Part shown: positions 54,341 through 62,700 of the stretch, piece by piece
How the letters are laid out: the number at the start of each line of letters is the position of its first letter
Position numbering within the stretch: position 1 is the stretch's first letter
From: a bacterium OM1 bin76
GTDB lineage: Bacteria; Actinomycetota; Acidimicrobiia; Spongiisociales; ZC4RG35
Assembly (NCBI GenBank): GCA_002238785.1
Contig: MPNA01000013.1
Coordinates: 24,654 to 88,653 of the forward strand
Direction of reading: 5' to 3'
DNA length: 64,000 nucleotides
The notes under the pieces: generated by a model
What the model saw: the letters and a program-made list of their open reading frames with translations, nothing else
What the model was told of the DNA's origin: nothing
The model's database searches: none
Translations under genes and position numbers: made by a program

Positions 54341-55630
54341 TTACCAGCCAAATAGCCGGAGTCCGCCCCTGTCGGAATCCCTTCTCTCCATCGATGCTCC
54401 CAAACCGGTCATATCAGCCACCAGATCGGCATAGCCGCGGTCAATGTGCTCGACACCCGCCACGGTAGTCACCCCGTAGGCTGCCAGTCCGGCGATCACC
54501 AGGGCCGCACCTGCCCGGATGTCGGTGGCCACTACCGGACATCCCGATAGTCTGTCCACTCCCCGCACCACCGCATGCTGCCATTCGGTGTAGATGTCGG
54601 CGCCCATTCGGGCCAGTTCCCCCACATAGCGGAAACGTCCGTCATAGAGGTTCTCGGTCACAACTGAGGTCCCTTCAGCCACCGAAAGAACCGCCACCAT
54701 CTGGGGATGAAGGTCGGTGTGGAAACCGGGATAGGGAAGGGTGGCAAAGTCCACCGCCCTGGGCCGTGACGAACCGGACACGTGCAGCCACCCCTCGCCC
54801 CTCTCAACCTCACAGCCTGCCGCCTCCAGCTTTGCCAATTCCATGCGCAGATGGGATGGTTCGCATCCGGTGATGGTGACTTCCCCACCGGTGACGGCCC
54901 CAGCCATGGCGTAAGTCCCCGCGGCAATCCGATCAGGCAACACCCGATGCGCCGCCGGCCGCAACTTTCTGGTGCCCTTGATACGAATTATCGGGCTTCC
55001 CACACCTGAAAGGCGCGCGCCCATCTTTTTCAACTGGTTACCCAGGTCCACAATTTCGGGTTCCCGGGCGGCATTGACAATGGCTGAGTCCCCTCTGGCC
55101 ATGACTGCCGCCATCATCAGGTTCTGGGTGGCGCCCACACTGGGGAAGGGCAATTCCATCTCCCGCCCGATGAGACCCTTCGGCGCCTTTCCCACCAGCA
55201 CCCCGTGCACCAACTCCAATTCGGCCCCCATCTGCCGTAGGCCGTTCAAATGCATGTCCACTGGCCGGGCGCCGAGGTCATCGCCGCCCGGCATGGGGAT
55301 TTGTGCCTCTCCGAACCGGGTAAGAAGGGGTCCGAGGAGCAGGATGGAGGCTCTCATCGTGCGCACCAACTCCAAGGGCGCCTCCACACTGATCTGCTCG
55401 GGCACAACCATGGCGAGTTCTCTCCCTGCAAGTTCGCACTTCACGCCCAGGTGCTCCAGCACCATTGTCAAGGCCCGGACATCGGCAATGTCCGGCACAT
55501 TGGAGAGACGGTGCCATCCCGCGCACAGGAGGGTGCTGATTATCTGCTGGAGAACGGCGTTCTTGGCGCCCACCACCCCAACCGATCCCCGCAAGGGAAC
55601 CCCACCCTCCACTACTATCTCGCTGGCCAC
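54341..55630 (-). CDS. murA: UDP-N-acetylglucosamine 1-carboxyvinyltransferase with Asp at the catalytic Cys position
   Basis: 429 residues, full-length MurA of the EPSP-synthase fold. VGAKNAVL carries the conserved Lys-Asn pair. The active-site loop reads PMPGGDDLGARPVDMHL, where the first Asp (D117) stands in place of the Cys that most MurA enzymes use and that fosfomycin alkylates. The same Cys-to-Asp change is known in Mycobacterium tuberculosis and Chlamydia MurA, which are insensitive to fosfomycin. It makes the first committed peptidoglycan precursor in the cytoplasm. It is divergent from rpiB. Confidence 0.93.
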   Translation of the reverse strand: MASEIVVEGGVPLRGSVGVVGAKNAVLQQIISTLLCAGWHRLSNVPDIADVRALTMVLEHLGVKCELAGRELAMVVPEQISVEAPLELVRTMRASILLLGPLLTRFGEAQIPMPGGDDLGARPVDMHLNGLRQMGAELELVHGVLVGKAPKGLIGREMELPFPSVGATQNLMMAAVMARGDSAIVNAAREPEIVDLGNQLKKMGARLSGVGSPIIRIKGTRKLRPAAHRVLPDRIAAGTYAMAGAVTGGEVTITGCEPSHLRMELAKLEAAGCEVERGEGWLHVSGSSRPRAVDFATLPYPGFHTDLHPQMVAVLSVAEGTSVVTENLYDGRFRYVGELARMGADIYTEWQHAVVRGVDRLSGCPVVATDIRAGAALVIAGLAAYGVTTVAGVEHIDRGYADLVADMTGLGASMERRDSDRGGLRLFGW

Positions 55631-55755
55631 GATCCTGATTGTACGAAGTGGACAGCCGGATTCGGAACACCCTCGGCTGGCAAGGTCCAGTTGCCCAGGA
55701 ATCCGCGACTTCCCCGTTAGCCTCTGTTAGAAATCCATCCCGACAGGAGAAACTT

Positions 55756-56202
55756 ATGAGGGTGGCCATCGGCGCCGACCATGCAGGATTCCCTCTGAAA
55801 CAACAACTCACCGAATTCCTCACCAGCCAAGGTCATACCGTTTTCGACCTGGGCACCCATGACTCTGACTCGGTGGACTACCCCGATTACACGGTGGCGG
55901 TGGCCGTGGCCGTCACCGACGGGAGGGCTGATCGAGGCATCATGATCTGCGGTTCCGGGGTGGGGGCATCCGTGGCCGCCAACAAGGTAAAGGGAATCAG
56001 GGCATCCATCGCCCACGACACCTACTCTGCCCGGCAGGCTGTGCAACATGACGACCTGAACGTCCTCTGCCTTGGAAGCCGCGTGATAGGCCCCTCTCTT
56101 GCCGAGGAACTGGTCAAGACCTTTCTCGACGCACGGTTGATTCGCAAGAATTCCTACTTGCGGCGCCTGGCCAAGATCAAGACCCTCGACGACCAGCGCT
56201 GA
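55756..56202 (+). CDS. rpiB: Ribose-5-phosphate isomerase B
   Basis: 148 residues of the RpiB/LacAB family: VAIGADHAGFPLKQQL, DYPDYTVAVAVAV, GIMICGSGVGASVAANKVKGIRA with the catalytic Cys, and HDDLNVLCLGSRVIG. It interconverts ribose 5-phosphate and ribulose 5-phosphate. AGGAGA lies about five bases before the ATG, which excludes the longer upstream frame. Confidence 0.93.
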   Translation: MRVAIGADHAGFPLKQQLTEFLTSQGHTVFDLGTHDSDSVDYPDYTVAVAVAVTDGRADRGIMICGSGVGASVAANKVKGIRASIAHDTYSARQAVQHDDLNVLCLGSRVIGPSLAEELVKTFLDARLIRKNSYLRRLAKIKTLDDQR

Positions 56203-56213
56203 CGACAGCCAGA

Positions 56214-56882
56214 TTAACTCTGGTTTTGCGAGATGAAGACCTCCAGTTCCTCCATGCTCTGCAACGCCAGTTGCTCCAAGCTGAGCAACCCTTCGACACC
56301 GATACCTGCGGCTATGCGATAAACAACCTTGCCTTCGGAGTTCACCGCCACCCAGTAGGGAAAGGCGGACAGTCCGAAGGCGGTGGCGGCCTTGTTGTTC
56401 CTGTCGACCACGGTGGGAGGCGTCCAGCCTTCTCTCTCCAACCAGTCCCCCGGTGGCCAGTTGGGACGGGACCGGTTGATAGAAGTGGCAACGCCGTAGA
56501 TGTCAACGTTGGGATTGCCACCGGTCTCGTTGAGCCATGCCTGCACTTGGGGCACCTCGGCTTGGCAGTGGGGACACCAGTGCGCTAGGAACACGATCAC
56601 TTTGGGTCGCCCATCGCCGGGGTCGATGGTCACCGGATTGCCCTTCCAGTCCGACCCGGCCAGGGTAGGAGCTTCCCAGCCGAAGGCAATATCCTGTCCC
56701 ACTGGGGCATTTCCGGCCAGGATGGGAATGGGATCTCCGGTCACAGTTACCTGCACCGGCTCCGGTTCAGTGCCGGTTACCGTGAAGAATGCCACAAGAG
56801 CGGCGATCAGCACCGCCACCCCACCCCCTCCAATGGCCAGCCACTTCCTTTGGTTCTTAGCCTTCTGAGCTCTAGCCGTCAT
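56214..56882 (-). CDS. TlpA-like thiol-disulfide protein, membrane-anchored
   Basis: 222 residues with an N-terminal anchor helix (WLAIGGGGVAVLIAALVAFF) and an external thioredoxin fold. FLAHWCPHCQAEVPQVQAW gives the active-site CPHC, and AFPYWVAV the cis-Pro region. The CPHC dipeptide is that of DsbA-type oxidases. The gene overlaps the end of a DsbB-like gene by 11 bases, so the pair probably forms an envelope disulfide-forming system. Confidence 0.87.
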   Translation of the reverse strand: MTARAQKAKNQRKWLAIGGGGVAVLIAALVAFFTVTGTEPEPVQVTVTGDPIPILAGNAPVGQDIAFGWEAPTLAGSDWKGNPVTIDPGDGRPKVIVFLAHWCPHCQAEVPQVQAWLNETGGNPNVDIYGVATSINRSRPNWPPGDWLEREGWTPPTVVDRNNKAATAFGLSAFPYWVAVNSEGKVVYRIAAGIGVEGLLSLEQLALQSMEELEVFISQNQS

Positions 56883-57411
56883 CGGTCTTCTCTCCTGTCG
56901 CAACCGGTCGACCCAAGGCCAGAAGAATAGCGATGATCAGCGCAAACGAGGCCCCGGCCATAAACGGGATGGAAACGAACCCGAACTCCTCCACATATCG
57001 GGCGGTGCAGGACACACCCGTTCCGCAAACACCGGTCCCGGCATCGGGAAAGACCTGCAACAGGTAGTGATAGGTGCTGATGCCGAGCCCGACCACCGCC
57101 AGCGGCAGAGCGTAACGTCTGGTTCTTGAACCCTCCCCCACTAGATCCACTCCGAAGATCACCACCATCGGATACATGGTGATCCGTTGATACCAACACA
57201 ATTCGCACGGTTCGTAGCCGATTACTTCCGAAAAGATCAAGCTACCTGCCGTGGCCAGGGCAGCCACTCCAAACGCCAGCCATCTCCACCACTCGCTCAA
57301 TCCCATCTCTATGGCGGCCCGCCGGACCGGCCGTATCAACAACGCCAGGACAGCCGCCAAGGCCATCAAGACCAGCAGGGCCAAGAAGCGATTGTAAAGC
57401 TGTACAGGCAT
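56872..57411 (-). CDS. DsbB-family quinone-linked disulfide oxidase
   Basis: 179 residues with four to five membrane helices. The first loop carries CELCWYQRI (the DsbB CxxC followed by W and R near the quinone site), and the second loop carries CGTGVSC. DsbB reoxidises a DsbA-type partner and passes electrons to quinone, here presumably menaquinone. The adjacent TlpA-like CPHC protein is the obvious partner. Many actinobacteria use VKOR instead, so a DsbB is notable. Confidence 0.88.
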   Translation of the reverse strand: MPVQLYNRFLALLVLMALAAVLALLIRPVRRAAIEMGLSEWWRWLAFGVAALATAGSLIFSEVIGYEPCELCWYQRITMYPMVVIFGVDLVGEGSRTRRYALPLAVVGLGISTYHYLLQVFPDAGTGVCGTGVSCTARYVEEFGFVSIPFMAGASFALIIAILLALGRPVATGEKTDDG

Positions 57412-57519
57412 CTATATACCAATGAGGAATCTAGTGCCCCCATTGCGCTATACCAACACCCTGGACCTGCTGCCCCCGTTCTTGGGGTCTCCCCATTAGC
57501 CCTTCTGTAATACCTGTCG

Positions 57520-57592
57520 TAGCCCCGACGGGATTCGAACCCGCGTTACCGGCTTGAAAGGCCGGCGTCCTAGGCCGCTGGACGACGGGGCC
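57520..57592 (-). tRNA. tRNA-Glu (anticodon UUC)
   Basis: The minus strand folds as a 73-base cloverleaf: acceptor GGCCCCG pairing with CGGGGCU (G1-U72 wobble), D stem GUCC/GGAC, anticodon stem CCGGC/GCCGG around loop CUUUCAA with anticodon UUC, and T arm with loop UUCGAAU. The CCA end is not encoded. Shifting the 5' end by one base would leave a mismatch in the acceptor stem. Confidence 0.95.
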
Positions 57593-57678
57593 CCTGGTTT
57601 GGCCGACCACGATCGAGGCCGACTCCGGTCAAGATGCTAGCCAACCTGGGCAGTAAGCGTGAAGGGCTTGCGCCAGCC

Positions 57679-58734
57679 TCACCCGTCCCAGCGCATCTCC
57701 TGTTGGGCCTGGCGAGACTCTTCCAGCACCACGCTGAACAGTTCTTCCATCTGGTCGGGGTCGAGTTCGTTCAGAATGGCTTCCTCACGCACCGCCTCCA
57801 ACAACTCCGCCTCTCGCCGAGAACTCTGGACCGGCCAACCCCGTTCGGCCTTGGCTCGGCCGATCTCCAAGGAGAGCCGCCGCCTGCGGGCCAGCAGTCG
57901 CACGATCTCACGGTCTACCAGATCGATACGGGAACGGAGCCGGCTGATACCCAATTGCACCATCAACTCGGCAAATTCTCCCAGATTCAACTGTCGAGGA
58001 CCCTCGGTCTTGGCCTTGGCCGGCTCGGGGTGGACTTCAACGATCAATCCGTCCGAACCTACGCCCTGGGCCGCCAGCGCCAACGGTGGTACCCGCTCAG
58101 CACCACCGGAAGCGTGACTTGGATCTACCAGCACCGGGAGATGGGAGGCTTCCTTCAACTGGGGAACCGCGGTGATGTCGAGGGTGTCGCGATGGCCCGC
58201 TCCGAAGGTGCGAATGCCTCGTTCCACCAGGATGACCTGGTCGTTGCCTTCAGCCATGAGGTATTCCACTGCCCACAGGAACTCATCCAGGGTGGCTGAG
58301 GAGCCACGGCGGAGCATTACCGGCTTCTGGGATCGACCTGCAACCCTCAGCAACTCGAAGTTCTGCATCGAACCGTGGTGAATCTCCAGCAGGTCCACCA
58401 GATCGCCTGCTTCCTCCAATTCGCGTTCTTCCATGATCGCCATAGCCACCGGCAGGTCAACCCGCTTTCCCGCCTCGGCCAAAAGCTTGGCTCCCTCCAG
58501 CCTCAAACCGCGGAAGAAATAGGGAGAGTTGCCTTGTCGGTACGTTGCTGCCCGCAGAATCGAAGCGCCGCTATCGGCCACCACCTCGGCCACCGTGTTG
58601 ATCTGCTCTTCGCTCTCCACCGCGCAAGGCCCGGCGATAACCGGAAACGGATCACGTCCAAACCTGGTCTCTCCCACCTTTACGACGGTGCGCTTTGATC
58701 GGCTTGCCCTTGTTGCTTGTCTCTCCACTGCCAT
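57679..58734 (-). CDS. aroF: DAHP synthase fused to C-terminal chorismate mutase
   Basis: 351 residues. The type I-beta DAHP synthase barrel has IAGPCAVES (33-41), ERGIRTF (171-177) and DPSHASG (204-210). Residues about 262-345 (SRLRSRIDLVDREIVRLLARRRRL, IGRAKAERG) form an AroQ chorismate mutase. In this family the mutase also acts as the allosteric sensor; in Bacillus it is N-terminal, whereas here it is C-terminal. Unusually, the substrate-binding KPRT motif expected before SPY is replaced by ATYRQGNSPYFF (63-74). The gene lies behind an aromatic leader peptide and terminator hairpin. Confidence 0.85.
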   Translation of the reverse strand: MAVERQATRASRSKRTVVKVGETRFGRDPFPVIAGPCAVESEEQINTVAEVVADSGASILRAATYRQGNSPYFFRGLRLEGAKLLAEAGKRVDLPVAMAIMEERELEEAGDLVDLLEIHHGSMQNFELLRVAGRSQKPVMLRRGSSATLDEFLWAVEYLMAEGNDQVILVERGIRTFGAGHRDTLDITAVPQLKEASHLPVLVDPSHASGGAERVPPLALAAQGVGSDGLIVEVHPEPAKAKTEGPRQLNLGEFAELMVQLGISRLRSRIDLVDREIVRLLARRRRLSLEIGRAKAERGWPVQSSRREAELLEAVREEAILNELDPDQMEELFSVVLEESRQAQQEMRWDG

Positions 58735-58779
58735 ACCTCGTTGTTGTTGCTGCGGTTCGGAAAACAGCCCCGGGCAAAG

Positions 58780-58804
58780 AAAAACCCGGAGCCAGGCTCC
58801 GGGT
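58780..58804 (-). terminator. aroF: Intrinsic terminator in the aroF leader (candidate attenuator)
   Basis: On the minus strand ACCCGGAGCC and GGCTCCGGGT form a 10-bp perfect stem with the central T as apex, followed directly by TTTTTC. It lies about 45 bases before the DAHP synthase ATG and about 28 bases after the leader-peptide stop. Two GGCTCCGG segments inside the leader peptide code can pair with its 5' arm and so form an antiterminator. Confidence 0.75.
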
Positions 58805-58831
58805 CAGGCGCTTGCCGGTAACTAGTCCGCG

Positions 58832-58894
58832 CTATGCCCTCCGGAGCCGGAGCCCGGTAAAGACGAAATAGCGATCAAACCCTTGTGCCAACAT
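58832..58894 (-). CDS. Phe/Tyr-rich leader peptide of the aroF attenuator
   Basis: A 20-codon frame from ATG to TAG begins 12 bases after the lgt stop. Its middle reads GFDRYFVF, that is three Phe and one Tyr in eight codons, close to the pattern of pheA- and aroF-type leader peptides. Stalling at these codons when charged tRNA-Phe or tRNA-Tyr is scarce would change pairing of the downstream GGCTCCGG segments and release the terminator stem. No strong ribosome-binding site is visible, so translation may depend on reinitiation after lgt. Confidence 0.65.
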   Translation of the reverse strand: MLAQGFDRYFVFTGLRLRRA

Positions 58895-58906
58895 TCAAGG
58901 AAAATG

Positions 58907-59863
58907 CTACTGCGCATCGGGGGGATAGCGCAAATGGTCTTCTGCTGAGTCCTCTTCGGAAGTGGCCATGGAGAACGCCCCCCTTTCCTCGTCCTCCTGG
59001 GATGAGACCTTCGGCTGGCGACTGCGGAACCACGCCCACAGGGCCACTCCAATTGCCGCGCCGGCGAGCGCGCTCACCTGATTCCAGGTGAATCCGCCCA
59101 ACTCGGCATCACCCATTCCGAAACGCAGGGAGTCCAACAACAAACGTTGCAGTCCATACCACACCACCCACAAAGAGAACATCTGCCCGTAACGCAGCGG
59201 CGTTCTTCGATACACCAGCCACAGCACCAGCAGGAGCACCCCGGCGCCCAGCATGTCGTACAGCGCGACATGGTGATAGATCCCGCAGACCCCGTCCGCG
59301 CCCGCCTCAGCCACAGTGCATTCCAATCCGTTGTGCTGAGGCGCCAAGTCATAACCGGGCCGGACTTCGTATCCCCATGCGGCATCCGTAGCCCGACCAA
59401 GGTGCTCCACTATGGCGAGGTCCCCGATTCTTCCTACCACCGTACCCCACGCCAATCCGAATGAAGCCACATCCAGAATGGGTAGAAGAGGCAATCCCAG
59501 ACGCCTCATCCTCCACACACCCACCACGATTCCCCCCACGAATCCTCCCATGATGGAATAGTTTCCAACCACCGGATTCAGTGCAGCCCAACCTGCGCCG
59601 TCCAACAACGCGGCCGGAGCAGTCAAGAGTCGGGCTCCAAGCAAGCCACCCAACAGAATCCAAACTGCCAGGGATTGGAAGCCCGCCGAGTCAAAGCCCC
59701 TCTTCTCCAGCATGCGGGCCACCACCCAGAAACCCACGAAGAAACCCACCGCAGCGAAGACACCGTGAAGCGAGAACTTCAGGGGTCCGACATCCCAAAC
59801 CGGGATCGGGGGATAGGCGATGGTCGCCAACACGTCCCCAAGACTACTTGCATCCCGGGTCAA
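58907..59863 (-). CDS. lgt: Prolipoprotein diacylglyceryl transferase-like protein
   Basis: 318 residues with seven or so membrane helices. The Lgt pattern is seen in YPPIPVWDVGPLKFSLHGVF, GNYSIMGGFVGGIVVG and GTVVGRIGDLAIVEHLGRATD. The last corresponds to the Lgt signature with the key Arg and Glu kept and the usual Asn of GRxGN replaced by Asp. Near the end, LDSLRFGMGD includes another conserved Arg. It transfers diacylglycerol to lipoprotein cysteines; several lipoproteins are encoded in this window. The hydrophilic tail is acidic. Confidence 0.82.
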   Translation of the reverse strand: MTRDASSLGDVLATIAYPPIPVWDVGPLKFSLHGVFAAVGFFVGFWVVARMLEKRGFDSAGFQSLAVWILLGGLLGARLLTAPAALLDGAGWAALNPVVGNYSIMGGFVGGIVVGVWRMRRLGLPLLPILDVASFGLAWGTVVGRIGDLAIVEHLGRATDAAWGYEVRPGYDLAPQHNGLECTVAEAGADGVCGIYHHVALYDMLGAGVLLLVLWLVYRRTPLRYGQMFSLWVVWYGLQRLLLDSLRFGMGDAELGGFTWNQVSALAGAAIGVALWAWFRSRQPKVSSQEDEERGAFSMATSEEDSAEDHLRYPPDAQ

Positions 59864-60000
59864 TTGAATTCACCCAACCAGAATCCCCGCCGAGGGTCCA
59901 TCGAATGCGACTCACAAAGAACCTTCCCTCCCCGGCGCAAGGCCGTCGCTGCCAACTAGCCTCACCAGCAGATGTTGCACCACCAGGCTGTGAGGACCAG

Positions 60001-60414
60001 ATGACCGAAATACCCAAGTGGACGCTGTCGGGATTGATGCGGCAGATAGAGAAGACCCGGGCCGGCGCCGCCGGGGGTGACGGCCGGTTGATAGAGGGCC
60101 GGGCCATGGCGGTCAAGGCATCCCCCGAACTGGGCAATTCCACCAAGATCGTGATGGGGACCTCTTCGCTGCCCCCGGACTTTGCGACCGTTCCCCATTC
60201 CCACGAGGCGGAGGAGGTGGCGGTAATACTCTCGGGATCGGGTTGGGTGGACATCGACGGAGTATCTCACCCGATGGAAGAGGGAACCGTCCTGTTCACA
60301 CCATCCAACAGTCCCCACCAGACCCATTCGGGACCCCACGGCTTGACCGTGCTCTGGTTCTACGCCCCTCCCGGGTCGGAGGTGCGCTGGTTGGCAGGCG
60401 AAAGCACCCAATAG
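60001..60414 (+). CDS. Single-domain cupin protein
   Basis: 137 residues with one cupin barrel: HSHEAEEVAVILSGSGWVDIDG gives the His-X-His...Glu metal motif, and FTPSNSPHQTHSG the second His motif. Such small cupins bind a metal and may act as isomerase, dioxygenase or sensor. GAGGA lies five bases before the ATG. The stop shares one base with the start of the following SDR gene (TAGTG), so both probably act on the same substrate. Confidence 0.85.
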   Translation: MTEIPKWTLSGLMRQIEKTRAGAAGGDGRLIEGRAMAVKASPELGNSTKIVMGTSSLPPDFATVPHSHEAEEVAVILSGSGWVDIDGVSHPMEEGTVLFTPSNSPHQTHSGPHGLTVLWFYAPPGSEVRWLAGESTQ

Positions 60415-61196
60415 TGGGGAGCAACTCGTCATCTGGAGTCGCCATTGTCACCGGATCTGCCGGGGGTATCGGCTCGGCTGTGGCCACTGCGCTGCTGGAA
60501 GAGAACCCCGAAACCCATTGCGCGGCGGTGGACCTCAGACCCGGGCACGCTTCAGCGCTAATCCAGCAGTACGGTTCGCATCGGGTGTTGGAGGTGCTGT
60601 GCGACGTGTCCCGCCCCGAAAGCGTTCGACGGGCTATGGAGGAGATCGAGAGATGGAACACACCGGTGCGAAGTCTGGTGAATTGCGCCGGGATCCAAAT
60701 GGCCGGGTCCAGCGTTGACTTCTCTCCCGAAGGATGGCAGAAGGTAATCGACATCAATCTATCGGGGACCTTCTACTGGTGCCAGGCCGCCGGCAAGCAC
60801 ATGAGCGCCAACCAGGGTGGCGCCATCGTCAATCTCTCTTCGGTGTCGGAGTTCTTCGGGTGGCCGCTGCGGGCGCCTTACGCCGCCACCAAAGCCGCAG
60901 TCAGCGCCTTGACCAGGACTCTCGCCACCGAATGGGCCCACTTGGGGATCCGGGTCAATGCGGTGGCGCCCGGATTCATTGACACTCCTTTGGCCAGGGA
61001 GGCGATTGAAAGCGGGAGGCTGTCCAAGCCCGATGCAGACGCCCTCCATGCTCAACTGCGTTTCGGCGCCACCAGCGAACTGGCATCTGCCATTGTCTTC
61101 CTGCTCTCTGCCGGGGCAAGTTTCATAACCGGAGAGACCCTTAAGGTGGACGGTGGCCTGTCCGCCAAGAAACTCGAATGGCCTCCTCCGGAATAA
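60414..61196 (+). CDS. Short-chain dehydrogenase/reductase
   Basis: 260 residues of the classical SDR family: VTGSAGGIGSAVA (cofactor loop), VNCAGIQ (NAG-type motif), VNLSSVSEF with the catalytic Ser, YAATKAA with Tyr and Lys, and NAVAPGFIDTPLA. AAVDLRP after the second strand favours NAD over NADP. The GTG start overlaps the cupin stop by one base. The substrate is unknown. Confidence 0.9.
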   Translation: MGSNSSSGVAIVTGSAGGIGSAVATALLEENPETHCAAVDLRPGHASALIQQYGSHRVLEVLCDVSRPESVRRAMEEIERWNTPVRSLVNCAGIQMAGSSVDFSPEGWQKVIDINLSGTFYWCQAAGKHMSANQGGAIVNLSSVSEFFGWPLRAPYAATKAAVSALTRTLATEWAHLGIRVNAVAPGFIDTPLAREAIESGRLSKPDADALHAQLRFGATSELASAIVFLLSAGASFITGETLKVDGGLSAKKLEWPPPE

Positions 61197-61287
61197 CAGG
61201 ACCAACTTCAGTATTCTCTCTCCCACCCCGACTACAAGGATTCCAAGACCCGTTGGGTATTAGCTCCAATCGAATGAGAGAGTGTTT

Positions 61288-62700
61288 ATGAGAGCAGGAG
61301 TAGGCCGGGCGGTTATCACTCCGCCGATCGGGATTGAACACGCCGGATGGGGAGCCCAGGTTCATCATCGGGCCGAGGGCGTGCATCTGGACCTGTGGGT
61401 CACGGTGCTGGTGGTGGAGGGAGAGACCGAGACCTTCGCCATCCTGGACTACGACCTGATGATTGTCACAGTGGAGGACTCCTACCGCATTCGAAAGGAT
61501 GTCGCCGCCGTTCTGGGTATCGACCCCTGCAACGTCCGGGTGTCTTTCACCCACACTCATGCCGGTCCGGTGTGGTCGGACTTTCTGGGATCCCGCTCGG
61601 GACGGGCAGGAGCGGAGTTGGTCCCCGGATACCGGGAGACGATCTGGTCGCAGACCCTCGGCGCCACCCACCAGGCCAAGGCCGCCCTCCGTCCCGCCCG
61701 ATTGTCGGCAGGATGGGGAGAGAGCACCATCGCCGTCAACCGCCGACTCCGCGCTCCCACCGGCGAACTGGTGGTAGGCCAGAACGTAGAAGGATTTGCC
61801 GATCACCAGGTTTTGGTGGTTCGCATCGACGACCTGGAAGAAAACCCTTTGGCGGCCCTGGTGTGCTACGCCGCTCATCCGATCATCCTCGCCTACCAGA
61901 ACCGCCTGCTCAGTCCCGACTTTCCCGGGGTGGCCAAGCGGGTGGTTGAAGAGTTGACCGGCGCCGCCTGCCTCTACCTGCAGGGGTGCGCGGGAAACAT
62001 CATGACCATCGAGGCACTGACCGCAGACCTGGGCGCCGCCGAACGGATGGGGACCATGCTGGGCGCCGAAGCCGCCAAGGTATTCACCGGCCTCCGCACC
62101 CGCCCAACCAAGAAAAAGTTTGGCGGGATAGTCGAATCCGGCGCCCCGTTGGGAATCTGGACGGAGGAGCCTCTCCCCGACCGTGAGCCCCTGATAAGGG
62201 TCATGGAACGCCGCATAGAGATGCCCCTTCGGCCCACCCAACCTGCAGAACAGGCAGTTGCGCATGCCGAGAGCCTGTCCCGCCGCTTCCTGGAATTGGA
62301 GAAGTCCGGTGCACCGGAAAGTCGAGTGCTCAATGCCCGTTACCGGGCCAGGCGGGCTCTCATCAGCGCCGCATGGGCGAAGCTGGCCAAGGGAAGGACC
62401 CATCTTCCCACCACCCTGCACGGAATCAGGGTCGGGTCGATGGCGCTGATCGGTTTCCCAGGAGAGCCGTTCGCGGAAATCGGTGTGCGGGTGCGAGAAG
62501 CATCTCCCTTCCCATACACACACATGGCAGGGTATTCGAATGGCGTCACCGGCTACGTTCCCACCGCCGAGGAATTCCAAAGAGGCGGCTATGAACCGCA
62601 GTGGGCGACAGCCTACACCTCCGAGGCGGCATCCACTCTGGAGAGAGAAGCCGGTTTGCTCCTCGCCGATCTGGCAGAAAACGGCAATCGAGAGCGGTAG
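61288..62700 (+). CDS. Neutral/alkaline ceramidase-like hydrolase
   Basis: 470 residues. RAGVGRAVITPPIGIEHAGWG, SFTHTHAGP, VCYAAHPIIL and YLQGCAGNI match the N-terminal domain of the neutral ceramidase family, including the His-rich zinc site. No signal peptide is seen, whereas true ceramidases are secreted and longer. Family members without the C-terminal domain are common in soil and marine bacteria near transporters and act on unknown amides. The stop is directly followed by the ATG of an OppD-like gene (TAG ATG). Confidence 0.82.
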   Translation: MRAGVGRAVITPPIGIEHAGWGAQVHHRAEGVHLDLWVTVLVVEGETETFAILDYDLMIVTVEDSYRIRKDVAAVLGIDPCNVRVSFTHTHAGPVWSDFLGSRSGRAGAELVPGYRETIWSQTLGATHQAKAALRPARLSAGWGESTIAVNRRLRAPTGELVVGQNVEGFADHQVLVVRIDDLEENPLAALVCYAAHPIILAYQNRLLSPDFPGVAKRVVEELTGAACLYLQGCAGNIMTIEALTADLGAAERMGTMLGAEAAKVFTGLRTRPTKKKFGGIVESGAPLGIWTEEPLPDREPLIRVMERRIEMPLRPTQPAEQAVAHAESLSRRFLELEKSGAPESRVLNARYRARRALISAAWAKLAKGRTHLPTTLHGIRVGSMALIGFPGEPFAEIGVRVREASPFPYTHMAGYSNGVTGYVPTAEEFQRGGYEPQWATAYTSEAASTLEREAGLLLADLAENGNRER

